Source of the DNA: Bin87 sp965203855
GTDB taxonomy: Bacteria; Chloroflexota; Dehalococcoidia; Lucifugimonadales; UBA3495
Assembly (NCBI GenBank): GCA_965203855.1
Contig: CBDBDN010000005.1
Location: 1,178,001 to 1,242,000, forward strand
Length of the DNA stretch: 64,000 nt
Reading direction: 5' to 3'
In this document: positions 26,704 to 35,045 of the stretch, piece after piece
How positions within the stretch are numbered: position 1 is the first letter of the stretch
Layout: every line of letters begins with the position of its first letter
The notes under the pieces: model-generated
The model's database searches: none
What the model was told of the DNA's origin: nothing
What the model saw: the letters and a program-made list of their open reading frames with translations, nothing else
Program-made: the position numbers and the translations under genes

Positions 26704-27798
26704 ATGATGACTGAAAACGACCGGCTCGAGGCACTCTACAACCGTGCGCTGGAATTATACACAGGCGACGGCGCAAAGCCCAATCTGCCAACGCCTTATG
26801 GCGATCATCTCCAAACCATCATCGCTCGCCAAGAAAGCAATCGGGGCGTACTGGCAGTAATCGTAACTCTGCTTTTGCAGAAATTGCAGGCACCGGAGCA
26901 GGACGTCCGACGGCACCAGACCCAGCTAACCGGCGGTTTCAGCGGTCGGGGATTGGACACCAGGACTGTAACACCATTCCTACGGGATAAGCGATTCCCC
27001 TTTATGCAAGCCGGCTCCGGGTGGCTGACGCGCTCGCTGGAGCAGGCAAATCCTTACGATCTGAACTATCCCGGCAATATCAGCCCTGCGGTTGTAAAAA
27101 ATGCATTCCTGCAACTAATCGACGGTGTACAGTGTCAGGGGCTGTCCGCAGAGGATACGCTGCTGGGAATTTTTATCGGGCTAATTGATTTCCGCGACCG
27201 CAATACCAATTTGGTATTGTCCCGCCCGGTCAACCTGTCCGTCGCTCAGGTGGCGGACAAGATAAGCCGCCATCACAGCGTACCTACCGGCGGCGCCTCC
27301 CGCTTGCCCGTGCTGGCGATGCACGCCATTTTGAGCATACTGGCGCGCGAAACCGACCGTTATCGCAACTGCACAGTGCTGCCGCTAGAGCAGCACAACG
27401 CCGCCGACGCCCGCACCAACCTGGCCGGCGATATAAACATCGTTGACGCCAACGGCGCGCCCTTTGAGGGCTACGAAATCAAGCACAACATCCCCATCAC
27501 TTCGGATCTAATCCAGACCTCTTACGAAAAATTCCGGGGCGTCCAAATTGCCCGGTTTTACATCCTGACCACCTATCCGCACTCGGATTACGCCGAATTT
27601 GAGCCTGATATTCAGTACATCGCACAGGTTCACGGCTGCCAGCTGATTGTCAACGGCGTTGACCGCACCTTGTATTACTATCTGCGGCTGGTTGGCAGCG
27701 CCGACGCATTTCTGGACGCTTATGTTACCAATCTTGAAAACGATCCGTCGGTAACATTCCCGCTGAAAGAAGCCTGGAATGCCATCGTGGCGGCGTAG
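26704..27798 (+). CDS. Probable type II restriction endonuclease partner
   Basis: The 364-residue protein has no transmembrane or known enzymatic domain that I recognise with certainty. A PD-(D/E)xK-like core is suggested by AGDINIVDANG followed by FEGYEIKHN (about residues 240-263): an Asp, then E-x-K. An early block GFSGRGLDTRTVTPFL recalls type II enzymes; a SacI-type relationship is possible but unproven. It starts at ATG 26704 or 26707 (GGAGGA at 26695-26700) directly behind the methyltransferase, the usual R-M layout. It would cut DNA at the site the partner methylates. Confidence 0.72.
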   Translation: MMTENDRLEALYNRALELYTGDGAKPNLPTPYGDHLQTIIARQESNRGVLAVIVTLLLQKLQAPEQDVRRHQTQLTGGFSGRGLDTRTVTPFLRDKRFPFMQAGSGWLTRSLEQANPYDLNYPGNISPAVVKNAFLQLIDGVQCQGLSAEDTLLGIFIGLIDFRDRNTNLVLSRPVNLSVAQVADKISRHHSVPTGGASRLPVLAMHAILSILARETDRYRNCTVLPLEQHNAADARTNLAGDINIVDANGAPFEGYEIKHNIPITSDLIQTSYEKFRGVQIARFYILTTYPHSDYAEFEPDIQYIAQVHGCQLIVNGVDRTLYYYLRLVGSADAFLDAYVTNLENDPSVTFPLKEAWNAIVAA

Positions 27799-27843
27799 GG
27801 CAGCGCCAGCCGGTGCAGTTGCGGGCGCCAGTGCCGTCCCGCC

Positions 27844-28368
27844 CTACCGCGGCGGCTGCGTCTCAAAGGCCAAGTAGGCGTAGCGCATAAAGATGGCGCC
27901 CACCGGCTCCCCCAGCGGCGCATTGGCTACCAGCACGGCGATAATATGCTCCCCGCCCGGCTGCCCCGGCTCCTCCAACAGTACCCGCTTGGGCGTGTTG
28001 TTGCCGGTGATGACGCCGATGTTGCGGTCAATCTTGCCGTCGATGTACACCTCGCCATAGTTGTCCACATTGGTCTCAAACCAGACGCGGCATTGCGCTA
28101 CATCCTGCCCTTTGACGGTCTCCGGCATCGTAAAACGCAGCCGATACCAGGCAAAGGTGAACCCGACGGAGTAGCGATGCTGGATGTCGGCGCCGCTTTC
28201 CCAGCCGGAGTCGTCGTAGTCGGGCAGGCGGGCGTTGCTGCCGCGCATTTCGGCTGCCAGGCCCTGGTTGGGTTCGCCCGGTTCCAGTCCCTGCGCCACC
28301 CGCCAGCCGTCAGACTTGATGACGGCCAAATCGTCTTTGCTTTCCAAATCAAGGGCTACTCTAGGCAT
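27844..28368 (-). CDS. Galactose-binding-like (GH2 sugar-binding type) jelly-roll protein
   Basis: The 174-residue protein has features of the beta-galactosidase/GH2 N-terminal jelly roll: WRVAQGLEPGEPNQG, DSGWESGADIQHRYS, FAWYRLRFTMPET, VWFETNVDNYGEVYIDGK and NAPLGEPVGAIFMRYAYL. No catalytic domain is attached. ATG 28368 is chosen because AGGAG lies 7 nt upstream. The frame is open for a further 109 codons upstream, through a duplicated piece of the neighbouring gene. Confidence 0.75.
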   Translation of the reverse strand: MPRVALDLESKDDLAVIKSDGWRVAQGLEPGEPNQGLAAEMRGSNARLPDYDDSGWESGADIQHRYSVGFTFAWYRLRFTMPETVKGQDVAQCRVWFETNVDNYGEVYIDGKIDRNIGVITGNNTPKRVLLEEPGQPGGEHIIAVLVANAPLGEPVGAIFMRYAYLAFETQPPR

Positions 28369-28439
28369 TGTAGGGCTCCTTTGTGTGGTGAATGCCGGCT
28401 TGGGTTGGCCGGGATTAGGCTGATGCAGTTCAGTCCAGC

Positions 28440-28626
28440 CGCCGGGCGGCGGTTCGTCAAAAGGCCGGCCTTGGGCTTCGGCATCCATACGGCGCTTAAG
28501 CCACTTTTGCCACTCCGCCCTTTCAGTAGCGCGGCCTTCGGCGCGGCCTTGGGCATGACCCTCAGCCTTGTGCGCCTCAATAACCGGCATCACGAATCGG
28601 TTCACCATTGCTTGATACAGCGTCAT
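28440..28626 (-). pseudogene. Duplicated C-terminal fragment of the upstream membrane-protein gene
   Basis: From ATG 28626 the frame reads MTLYQAMVNRFVMPVIEAHK, then AEGHAQGRAEGRATERAEW and ends its similarity at FDEPPPGG. The neighbouring gene ends MTLYQAMVNRFVMPVIEAHK ... FDEPPPAD. A stretch of 66 nt (28561-28626) is identical to 28784-28849. The fragment lacks the neighbour's membrane helices and has lost its stop codon, so it runs in frame into the jelly-roll gene. It is either a fossil or a fused N-terminal extension. Confidence 0.7.
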
Positions 28627-28669
28627 TAGGTTCCTTGTCAAAAGCAGGGCGCAGTTGCGGCCGGGCCGG

Positions 28670-29221
28670 TTAATCGGCCGGCGGAGGTTCGTCAAAGCGG
28701 CGCCCTTGGGCTTCGGCGTCCATACGGCGCCGGTTCCATTCCCGCCATTCGGCGCGCTCCGCTGCGCGTCCGGCTTTCATCCCCTCAGCCTTGTGCGCCT
28801 CAATAACCGGCATCACGAATCGGTTCACCATTGCTTGATACAGCGTCATCAGAAGCTCTCCTGCGATGTTCAGCGGGCGCGTCAGCAGCAATGCCATTAT
28901 AGCAATTCCGATGGCGATTAAGTTGAGCTCGCCAAGAACTGCGATGACGAAATCGCCGGCGTACTGATACCAGGGCGTCCCGGGCGCAGCAGTTGCGGCG
29001 TTCCACTCTGCCGCCGGATCCTGCGCCGCCCGCCGGCAGAGATAGACTATTGCCGCAAGCCACAGCCAACTGACCAGCCGGAAAAATGTCCTGGCGTCTT
29101 TCCGGCTGATGCTCCAAATCGATTCCCGCTCCTCCAACTGCGGCGTTGCCGGCGGCAGCAGAGTGCGGGCGATCCATCGTATCCAGGCTGGCAGCATCCC
29201 GCCCTCCGGCTGCATCGGCAT
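28670..29221 (-). CDS. Membrane protein with charged C-terminal tail, unknown function
   Basis: The 183-residue protein has two hydrophobic segments (LVSWLWLAAIVYLC about 48-61; FVIAVLGELNLIAIGIAIMALLL about 91-113) and an amphipathic charged tail rich in Arg, Glu and Ala ending in FDEPPPAD. The tail was copied downstream (28440-28626). I do not recognise a named family. The tail resembles short coiled regions of the other small membrane proteins in this window. Confidence 0.68.
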   Translation of the reverse strand: MPMQPEGGMLPAWIRWIARTLLPPATPQLEERESIWSISRKDARTFFRLVSWLWLAAIVYLCRRAAQDPAAEWNAATAAPGTPWYQYAGDFVIAVLGELNLIAIGIAIMALLLTRPLNIAGELLMTLYQAMVNRFVMPVIEAHKAEGMKAGRAAERAEWREWNRRRMDAEAQGRRFDEPPPAD

Positions 29222-29275
29222 CGCTTTGCGGTTACGCGTGGCTACGGCGTCAGCGCGCCGGGATTCGCCAATCCC

Positions 29276-30004
29276 TTAAGACGCCGCCAGATGCTGCGCG
29301 AAAAACTCCAGAGTACGCGGCCAGGAACGGTCCGCCGCCTCTTTCTGGTAGCGCGGCCCGGTGAAATCCATAAAGGCGTGGTCGGCGTCTCGGTACACAT
29401 AAAACTGATGCGCTTTGCCGAGGCGGTTCAGCTCTGCGTCAAACTTCCGCATATCCTCTTGCGACGGGTTTTCGTCAACCTCGCCGAAGTGAAACAGCAT
29501 CGGGCAGTTGATATTGGCGGCCAGCTCAAAGGGCGGCGTTTCGCCGGCGCCCCAGCTAACCAGCAGATTGCCGCCATAGTAGGGCGCAACCGCGGAGAAG
29601 TGCGGATTGGACGCCGCCGCCAGCCATGCCACGCGCCCGCCCATGCAGAACCCGGTAACTCCGATGCGGTCGTTGACGGCATCATGATTGCGGAGCCAGT
29701 CCACAGTAGCGTTGATGTCGGCGATGATTTCGGGGTCGCTGAGCACCTCCCAGGGGCGCGGCCGCGGGTCCGCGTTCATTACCGCGTCGGGAGTGCGATG
29801 GTACAGGTTGGGCGCCACGGCGGCGTAGCCGGCCGCCGCCAGCCGGTCGCAGATGGTGCGGATGAACTCGTCCACGCCGCCGCCGTGCTGCGCCACCACT
29901 ACCGCCGGATACGGCGCGCTGAACCCGGCGCTGCTGCTCGGCACGCTGGCATACAAATCCATTTCGCTGCCGTCAACGGCAACCTTTTCCCAGAAATTGG
30001 CCAT
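29276..30004 (-). CDS. Dienelactone hydrolase family protein (copy 1)
   Basis: The 242-residue alpha/beta hydrolase has the Cys nucleophile in GVTGFCMGGRVAWLAAASNP, a late Asp in LFHFGEVDENPS, and the catalytic His in DADHAFMDFTGPRY. The family cleaves dienelactones in aromatic breakdown but also acts on other esters. The paralogue at 30092-30832 shares most of its sequence, so the pair is a tandem duplication. No other ring-cleavage genes lie nearby, so the real substrate is open. Confidence 0.9.
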   Translation of the reverse strand: MANFWEKVAVDGSEMDLYASVPSSSAGFSAPYPAVVVAQHGGGVDEFIRTICDRLAAAGYAAVAPNLYHRTPDAVMNADPRPRPWEVLSDPEIIADINATVDWLRNHDAVNDRIGVTGFCMGGRVAWLAAASNPHFSAVAPYYGGNLLVSWGAGETPPFELAANINCPMLFHFGEVDENPSQEDMRKFDAELNRLGKAHQFYVYRDADHAFMDFTGPRYQKEAADRSWPRTLEFFAQHLAAS

Positions 30005-30091
30005 AATGACCCCTCCTTTTGGCTTGGTAGCTGACGCTAACGGATTGCCGGGATGGATGGACGGATGGCCGTCCGCATACCCGGCGGGCGG

Positions 30092-30832
30092 TTAGCCTTT
30101 GAGCTGCTCTGCAAAGAAATCCAGCGTCCGCGGCCACGACGCCATTGCCGCCGCCTCGTTGTAGCGTCCGCCGTCCGGGTTCATAAAAGCGTGGTCGGCG
30201 CCGGCGTAGCTATAGAACCGATGCGCTTTGCCCAGCCGGGTCAGTTCGGCGTCCAGCGTCGCCAGATCCGCCGGCGACGGGTTTTCGTCAATCTCCCCGA
30301 AATGGAACAGCATCGGGCAGTTGATGTTGTCCGCCAGCGCAAACGGAGTAGTTTCGCCGGCGCCCCAGGTCGTCATCAGGTTGCCGCTGTAGTAAGGAAC
30401 TACGGCCTTGAAGTGGGGATTGCTGGCCGCCGCCAGCCAGGCGACCCGCCCGCCCATGCAGAACCCGGTTATGCCGATGCGGTCGCTCTGCACCGCATCA
30501 TGGCCGCGCAGCCAGTCCACGGCAGCGTTGATGTCGGCGACGATGTCCGGGTCGCTGAGCAGGGCCGGCGGACGGGGACGCGGGCCGCCAGCCGCAGAGG
30601 CGGCAATCGCTTCCTCCGTATGCCGATGGTACAGGTTGGGCGCGACGGCGGCGTAGCCCTCCGCCGCCAACCGGTCGCAAATATCCCGGATAAAAGCGTC
30701 CACTCCGGTAGCGTGCTGCGCCACTACCACCGCCGGATAAGGCGCGCTGAACCCGGCGCTGCTGCTCGGCACGCTGGCATACATCGGCAGATCCAGCCCG
30801 TTGACGCTGACGGTTTCCCAAAAACTTGCCAT
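30092..30832 (-). CDS. Dienelactone hydrolase family protein (copy 2)
   Basis: The 246-residue paralogue of the downstream gene has the same nucleophile block GITGFCMGGRVAWLAAASNP, Asp in LFHFGEIDENPS, and His in GADHAFMNPDGGRY. It lies 87 bp upstream in the same direction. The N-termini share YASVPSSSAGFSAPYPAVVV exactly, while the loop around residues 75-90 differs by a short insertion, which may change substrate range. Confidence 0.9.
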   Translation of the reverse strand: MASFWETVSVNGLDLPMYASVPSSSAGFSAPYPAVVVAQHATGVDAFIRDICDRLAAEGYAAVAPNLYHRHTEEAIAASAAGGPRPRPPALLSDPDIVADINAAVDWLRGHDAVQSDRIGITGFCMGGRVAWLAAASNPHFKAVVPYYSGNLMTTWGAGETTPFALADNINCPMLFHFGEIDENPSPADLATLDAELTRLGKAHRFYSYAGADHAFMNPDGGRYNEAAAMASWPRTLDFFAEQLKG

Positions 30833-30911
30833 AACAGACCTCTCGGTTTAATTTTGCGGTGTGCGGGCGTTGCTGTCGCGCTCAGCCCACGCTAGAGCGT
30901 GTAGTCATATT

Positions 30912-31136
30912 CCCCGTCATTCCAAGCCCCGTACCTGTGATTCCGCACCCCATACCCGTCATTCCAACCCCCACACCCGTGATTCCGGACCCCATACCCG
31001 TCATTCCAACCCCCACACCCGTGATTCTGGACCCCAAACCCGTCATTCCGGCGCAAGCCGGAATCCAGCGTCGTAATCCCCTACTATGGTAGTGGAACCG
31101 GCAACCGTAGATTCCGGCTTGCGCCGGAATGACGGG
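30912..31136 (+). repeat. Array of 42-bp half-unit pairs ending in an about 100-bp paired palindromic element
   Basis: Units alternate CCCGTCATTCC and CCCGTGATTCC with short spacers, giving a 42-bp period over about three copies. The array ends in a complete palindrome (31040-31059) followed after about 50 bp by an inverted copy (31111-31130). The inner segment (AGCGTCGTAATC ... GGCAACCGTAGATT) matches the element at 18.3 kb. The spacer 30833-31144 contains nothing else. Confidence 0.85.
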
Positions 31137-31144
31137 TTTGTCGT

Positions 31145-31339
31145 TCATTTGCCCAAGTCCACGAAAATTTTGGCCGACAGCACGGTGAGGCAGAATCCAA
31201 TCAAACCCAGCAGCCAGCCGGCGGAAAGCGCGCGCAAAACCCCGTCCTCCTGGATTGCCGAAAAGGTCAAGCCGAAAAACGAGAATGCGACCGCACCCCC
31301 AATGGCCAGCGTCAGGATTTTGACGAGCGTTACATTCAT
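31145..31339 (-). CDS. Small two-helix membrane protein
   Basis: The 64-residue product, MNVTLVKILTLAIGGAVAFS and onward, has two hydrophobic helices (about 5-25 and 40-57) with a short polar loop (QEDG). It has a weak ribosome site (GAGGCA). I do not recognise a family. It stands alone between a repeat array and the aminotransferase operon. Confidence 0.55.
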   Translation of the reverse strand: MNVTLVKILTLAIGGAVAFSFFGLTFSAIQEDGVLRALSAGWLLGLIGFCLTVLSAKIFVDLGK

Positions 31340-31381
31340 GGTACTGCCTCAATCGGTTTGCGAGTGTAGGGGCGTGGCGGA

Positions 31382-32716
31382 TTAGAGCAATCCTTCCGCC
31401 CGCGCCTGCGCCAGCGTCGCTTCAAAAGCCGCCAGCGTCGCGTCAATGTCCGCCTCGTTGTGCGTTGCCGATACCAAAAACGCATCGCGGCCCATAATGT
31501 CCACGCCGTGGTTTTGCAGCCCCCGCTTGATGGCGGTAACCGCCGGCGTAGCCGCCGCCGCCTTGATGCGCCGGTTCACTTCCGGGCCAAACTCCCGGTC
31601 AAAGTCGCCCTCTGCCAGCGTGAAATGCACCATTGAGGCGATGCCGTAAGCGTGGCCGCCCACTTCCATACGAGTGAACGCCTCATTGAGGCCGGCTTTC
31701 AGGCGGGCCGCCATTGCGTCGGCCTGTGCGTTGACCGGCTCGGCGGCAATCATTTCCAGGCAGGTTGCGCCGGCCACCGCCGACAGCGGGTTGCCGTTGA
31801 AAGTGCCGGGATGATAGACCCGCTGCGTGTTGTCCCACTCCGGGTCGCCGCGCTGGGCAATCATATCTACGATGTCGGCCTTGCCGCCCACTGCGCCGCC
31901 GGGCAATGCGCCGGCCACGATTTTCGCCATCGTCGTCAAGTCGGGGGACACCCCGTAGCGCACTTGCGCGCCGCCCGGCGAGGCGCGGAACCCGGTAACC
32001 ACTTCGTCAAAAATCAGCACGACGCCGTGCCGGTCGCACAGCTGGCGCAACCCGGCCAGATAGTTGGGCGCGTCAAAAGGCAGCTGTCCATAGTGCGCCC
32101 CGGTAGGCTCCAGGATAATGGCGGCGATGTCGCTGTCCCTTTCCATCGCCTGCGCCACGGCGTCCGGATCGCCGGCCGGCGCAATGACCATACTGCCCCA
32201 GGCTGCGGCGGGAATGCCCGGCGCCGGACGGTCGGAACCGGCCATCGCGTAATCATGCCAGCCGTGAAAGTGATCCTGTAGCTTGATGACCTTGCTGCGG
32301 CCGGTGTAGGCGCGGGCCAGCCGCATTGCCATCAGCGTCGCTTCCGTGCCGCTGCTGTGAAACCGCACCCGTTCAACGGACGGCATCAGCGCCATAATCG
32401 CCCGCGCCCAGCGCAGCTCCTCGTCGGTGCAGGCACCCAGATGCGTGCCGCGCCGGATCTGCGCGCTGACCGCCTCGGCGATGGCCGGATGCGAATGTCC
32501 CAGCAGCAAAGCCCCATGCCCCGATACATAGTCAATGTACTCGTGGCCGTCAACATCCCACTTGCGCGGCCCCTGCCCGTGCGTGATATACAGCGGAAAC
32601 GGCTCGGCATAGCGGTTGTCATGCGTAACGCCGCCGGGGAAAATGCCCGTAGCCTCCCGATACCGCTCCGCAGAACCGGGATGCCGGGCAATGTATTGTT
32701 CCAGAATGGTAGTCAT
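31382..32716 (-). CDS. Class III aminotransferase, glutamate-1-semialdehyde aminomutase-like
   Basis: The 444-residue PLP enzyme has the phosphate-binding turn HSSGTEATLMAMRLARAYTG, LIFDEVVTGFR (cofactor Asp) and the PLP-Lys segment TTMAKIVAGALPGGAVGG, all of the GSA aminomutase type. The N-terminus MTTILEQYIARHPGSAERYR differs from true HemL and no other haem genes are nearby, so it may be one of the HemL-like aminotransferases of other pathways. ATG 32716 has AAGGAG upstream; the longer open frame to 32995 overlaps another gene and is not used. Confidence 0.88.
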   Translation of the reverse strand: MTTILEQYIARHPGSAERYREATGIFPGGVTHDNRYAEPFPLYITHGQGPRKWDVDGHEYIDYVSGHGALLLGHSHPAIAEAVSAQIRRGTHLGACTDEELRWARAIMALMPSVERVRFHSSGTEATLMAMRLARAYTGRSKVIKLQDHFHGWHDYAMAGSDRPAPGIPAAAWGSMVIAPAGDPDAVAQAMERDSDIAAIILEPTGAHYGQLPFDAPNYLAGLRQLCDRHGVVLIFDEVVTGFRASPGGAQVRYGVSPDLTTMAKIVAGALPGGAVGGKADIVDMIAQRGDPEWDNTQRVYHPGTFNGNPLSAVAGATCLEMIAAEPVNAQADAMAARLKAGLNEAFTRMEVGGHAYGIASMVHFTLAEGDFDREFGPEVNRRIKAAAATPAVTAIKRGLQNHGVDIMGRDAFLVSATHNEADIDATLAAFEATLAQARAEGLL

Positions 32717-32717
32717 T

Positions 32718-32978
32718 TTACTGCTCCTTGCTGCTGCCAGAGGCGGTTTGCGTGATTGTCTGCTTACGAAGCCGGGGCGCCGGCGGGCGTAGCCGGCGCG
32801 GAATTGGCGATGCGTCTGCGGGCGGCAGCCCGAGCCGGCTGCGCGCCGCCGCCCGCAGTACGGCAATCTTTGACGCGTACTCCGACTCGCTAACCGGCGT
32901 CCATTCGCCATTGCGATACGATTCGATGATGTCGCGTTCCGCATCATCAAGGTAAGGGTACTGAATCTGTTCTGCCAT
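32718..32978 (-). CDS. Small hypothetical protein, antitoxin-like N-terminus
   Basis: The 86-residue product begins MAEQIQYPYLDDAERDIIES followed by YRNGEWTPVSESEY, a pattern (E-x-x-x-I-x-x-Y/F-x-x-G-E-W/F) seen in small antitoxin-like proteins. The C-terminus is basic and Pro rich. A strong GGAGGAAG site precedes the ATG. Its stop lies 1 nt before the aminotransferase start, so the two are probably cotranscribed and coupled. No toxin gene is adjacent. Confidence 0.6.
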   Translation of the reverse strand: MAEQIQYPYLDDAERDIIESYRNGEWTPVSESEYASKIAVLRAAARSRLGLPPADASPIPRRLRPPAPRLRKQTITQTASGSSKEQ

Positions 32979-33110
32979 TCACTTCCTCCCGCCAATTCCG
33001 AACCGGATCTTACTGTTTCTGACCGGGTAAATCTTTTTCGGAGCGCGGACCATTGCCGGCTGAACAGTCATCGCTGCGCTGCGCCATTCTAACACGGCGT
33101 CCGCTAAACG

Positions 33111-34442
33111 CTATCCGCTTTCCGCCGTCAGCTCCGGAGGCCGCTTAATCAGCAGAAAGCAGAGGCCGGCGAAAAAGGCGCAAACCGCCCCCGGCACAAT
33201 GGCCCAATCGTAATTCCCGAAATAGTCGCCAACCCACCCCGCATAGACCGGCGATGCCACCAGCGCCCCGGCATAGGCAAAAGTGATGTACCCCCGCAGC
33301 GTAGCGAACCGGCTGCGTCCGTAATACTCCCCCAACGCCGCCCACACGATTACGCCGGCCCCGTCCATCATCCCCTCGCACACTACAAAGGCCAGCACCA
33401 GCGTGATGCCGGCCGCCGTCTGCCAGTCGCCTTGCCACAGCAGCAGGTAGCCGATGCCCTCCACGAAAAGGCTGATGGACATTATCGCTTTTTTGGACAC
33501 CCGGTCGCCCAGATAGCCCATCGCCAAGCGGGAAACAAAGTTGATGGCCGACATTGCGCCTACCAGGTTCGCCGCCATCTGCGGGCTCATCCCCTTGTCG
33601 TCCACCAGTATGGGGAACAGGCTTACCAGTATGCCCAGCGTGGCCGTTTGGCGGAGGCCGGCGCCGGCCAGCAGCAGCCAGTATGCCTGCGTCCGCAGCG
33701 CTTCCCGCACCGTGTAATCCCGCCTTTCCCTTCGCGCCGCCCGGCGCCCGCCGCCGGCTGCCGAACCCGCCGGCCGCGTCGCTCCGTCCGGCAACAGCCC
33801 CAAATCCTCAGGACGGTTGCGAAACCAGATGCACAGCGGCAGCAGGATAACCAGGTAGAACATTCCCGACGCTGCCAGTCCCCAGCGCAGGCCGGCCCGG
33901 TCAATCAGCAGGTTCATCGTCGGAATCAGCGCCAGCCCGCCCAGCGACGCAAACGCCGCCAGCGTGGATATGGCCAGCGCCCGCCGCCGCTGAAACCACT
34001 GGTTCAGCCCGGCGAAGCAGGCGTGCTGCATCGCCATGCTGTTGCCCAGCGAAATCACGCCCAGATACAGCAGCGCAAACGCCCAGAAGCCGGGCATCCA
34101 GAACGCCATCACGAAGTAGCCGATAATGGCCAGCAGCAGCGACGGCACCAGCACCGCCCGATTGCCGAACTTGTCAATCAGCCAGCCGGCCGCCGGGCCT
34201 TCCAGCCCGCCCTCGGCGCGCGCTATGGCGAACACCAGGTTGGTCTGCGCCTGGCTGATGCCCAGCTGATTCCGTATCGGCAGCACCAGCACGCCGAAGC
34301 CGCGAAAGAAAATGCCGCTGGCAAAGAACGCCATCACCGAAGTAATGGCAACCATCCACCAGCCATAGTAAATGCCGGGACGACCGCCGCCGGCCGGCGC
34401 TTCCGCCGTGCTTGCTGTAGATGCCTCTGTAGATGCCGCCAT
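33111..34442 (-). CDS. Major facilitator superfamily transporter, MCT/OFA-like
   Basis: About 12 hydrophobic helices begin with YYGWWMVAITSVMAFFASGI, the opening of monocarboxylate/oxalate-formate-type MFS proteins. The loop motif AAGWLIDKFGNR follows helix 2. A central cytoplasmic loop is basic (GGGRRAARRERRD), followed by LRTQAYWLLLAGAGLRQTA. It likely exchanges or imports organic acids. I use ATG 34442; the frame is open to 34556 and the ribosome site is weak, so the start is uncertain. Confidence 0.82.
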   Translation of the reverse strand: MAASTEASTASTAEAPAGGGRPGIYYGWWMVAITSVMAFFASGIFFRGFGVLVLPIRNQLGISQAQTNLVFAIARAEGGLEGPAAGWLIDKFGNRAVLVPSLLLAIIGYFVMAFWMPGFWAFALLYLGVISLGNSMAMQHACFAGLNQWFQRRRALAISTLAAFASLGGLALIPTMNLLIDRAGLRWGLAASGMFYLVILLPLCIWFRNRPEDLGLLPDGATRPAGSAAGGGRRAARRERRDYTVREALRTQAYWLLLAGAGLRQTATLGILVSLFPILVDDKGMSPQMAANLVGAMSAINFVSRLAMGYLGDRVSKKAIMSISLFVEGIGYLLLWQGDWQTAAGITLVLAFVVCEGMMDGAGVIVWAALGEYYGRSRFATLRGYITFAYAGALVASPVYAGWVGDYFGNYDWAIVPGAVCAFFAGLCFLLIKRPPELTAESG

Positions 34443-34640
34443 CAGGTTTGCCAGTCGGAAAAGCGCATTGCCGGAGCAAGTATCGCCCGCGCCGCAAGCG
34501 TCGTCGCAGCAGCGGACCATAGTTGCCGAATCAAAATCGTCCGCCCTTGCGCGCAACGGCCTGCCAGTGTATCCCCCCAGCCGCTAATTGCCAATGCCGC
34601 CCTGTCATTCCGATGCCAGCATCCGCCATCCCAACCCCCC

Positions 34641-34900
34641 AACCGTCATTCCAAGCCCCAACCGTCATTCCAATTCCCCAACCATCATTCCGGCGCCCCA
34701 ACCGTCATTCCAAGCCATCCAACCGTCATACCCCCCAACCATCATTCCAAGCCCCAACCGTCATTCCAAGCCCCAACCGCCATTCCAAGCCCCAACCGCC
34801 ATTCCAAGCCCAACCGTCATTCCAAGCCCCCAACCGTCATTCCAAGCCCCCAACCATCATTCCAAGCCCCAACCGTCATTCCGGCGCAAGCCGGAATCCA
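34641..34900 (+). repeat. Large half-unit array (about 12 units) ending in a complete palindrome
   Basis: Twelve units of about 19-21 bp, AACCGTCATTCCAAGCCCC with variants (GCCATT, ATCATT), lie head to tail and end in a thirteenth, complete copy that contains the GGCGCAAGCC hairpin (34880-34890). Every half-unit equals the left arm of the palindrome plus a CCAAGCCCC-like spacer. The stretch 34443-35045 holds this array and the asnS promoter only. Confidence 0.93.
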
Positions 34901-35005
34901 TTCGCCCCCCAACCCATACCTAAAATCCCTGTCATCCTGTCCATCCATTCCAACCCCGCATTCCCTTGGCAAATCGCCATGGCGCCGGCAGCCCCGGCAT
35001 AGGTA

Positions 35006-35013
35006 TGCTAAAA
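35006..35013 (+). promoter_or_regulatory. Extended -10 of asnS
   Basis: TGCTAAAAT (35005-35013) is an extended -10 about 33 nt before the asnS ATG. No good -35 is visible. Confidence 0.45.
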
Positions 35014-35045
35014 TCCGGTACAACTCCGCATATCGGAGGCGCCCT

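Noticed and set aside
34641..34900. CRISPR-like regular array
   Set aside because: The spacing is only 19-21 bp, the units are degenerate and derive from the palindrome arm, spacers are not unique, and no cas genes are present.
33432..35045. Long open frame continuous with asnS, suggesting a 1008-residue fusion protein
   Set aside because: It is antisense to the transporter gene and then translates the half-palindrome array, whose units happen to lack stops. asnS has its own promoter, ribosome site and family-typical start at 35046.
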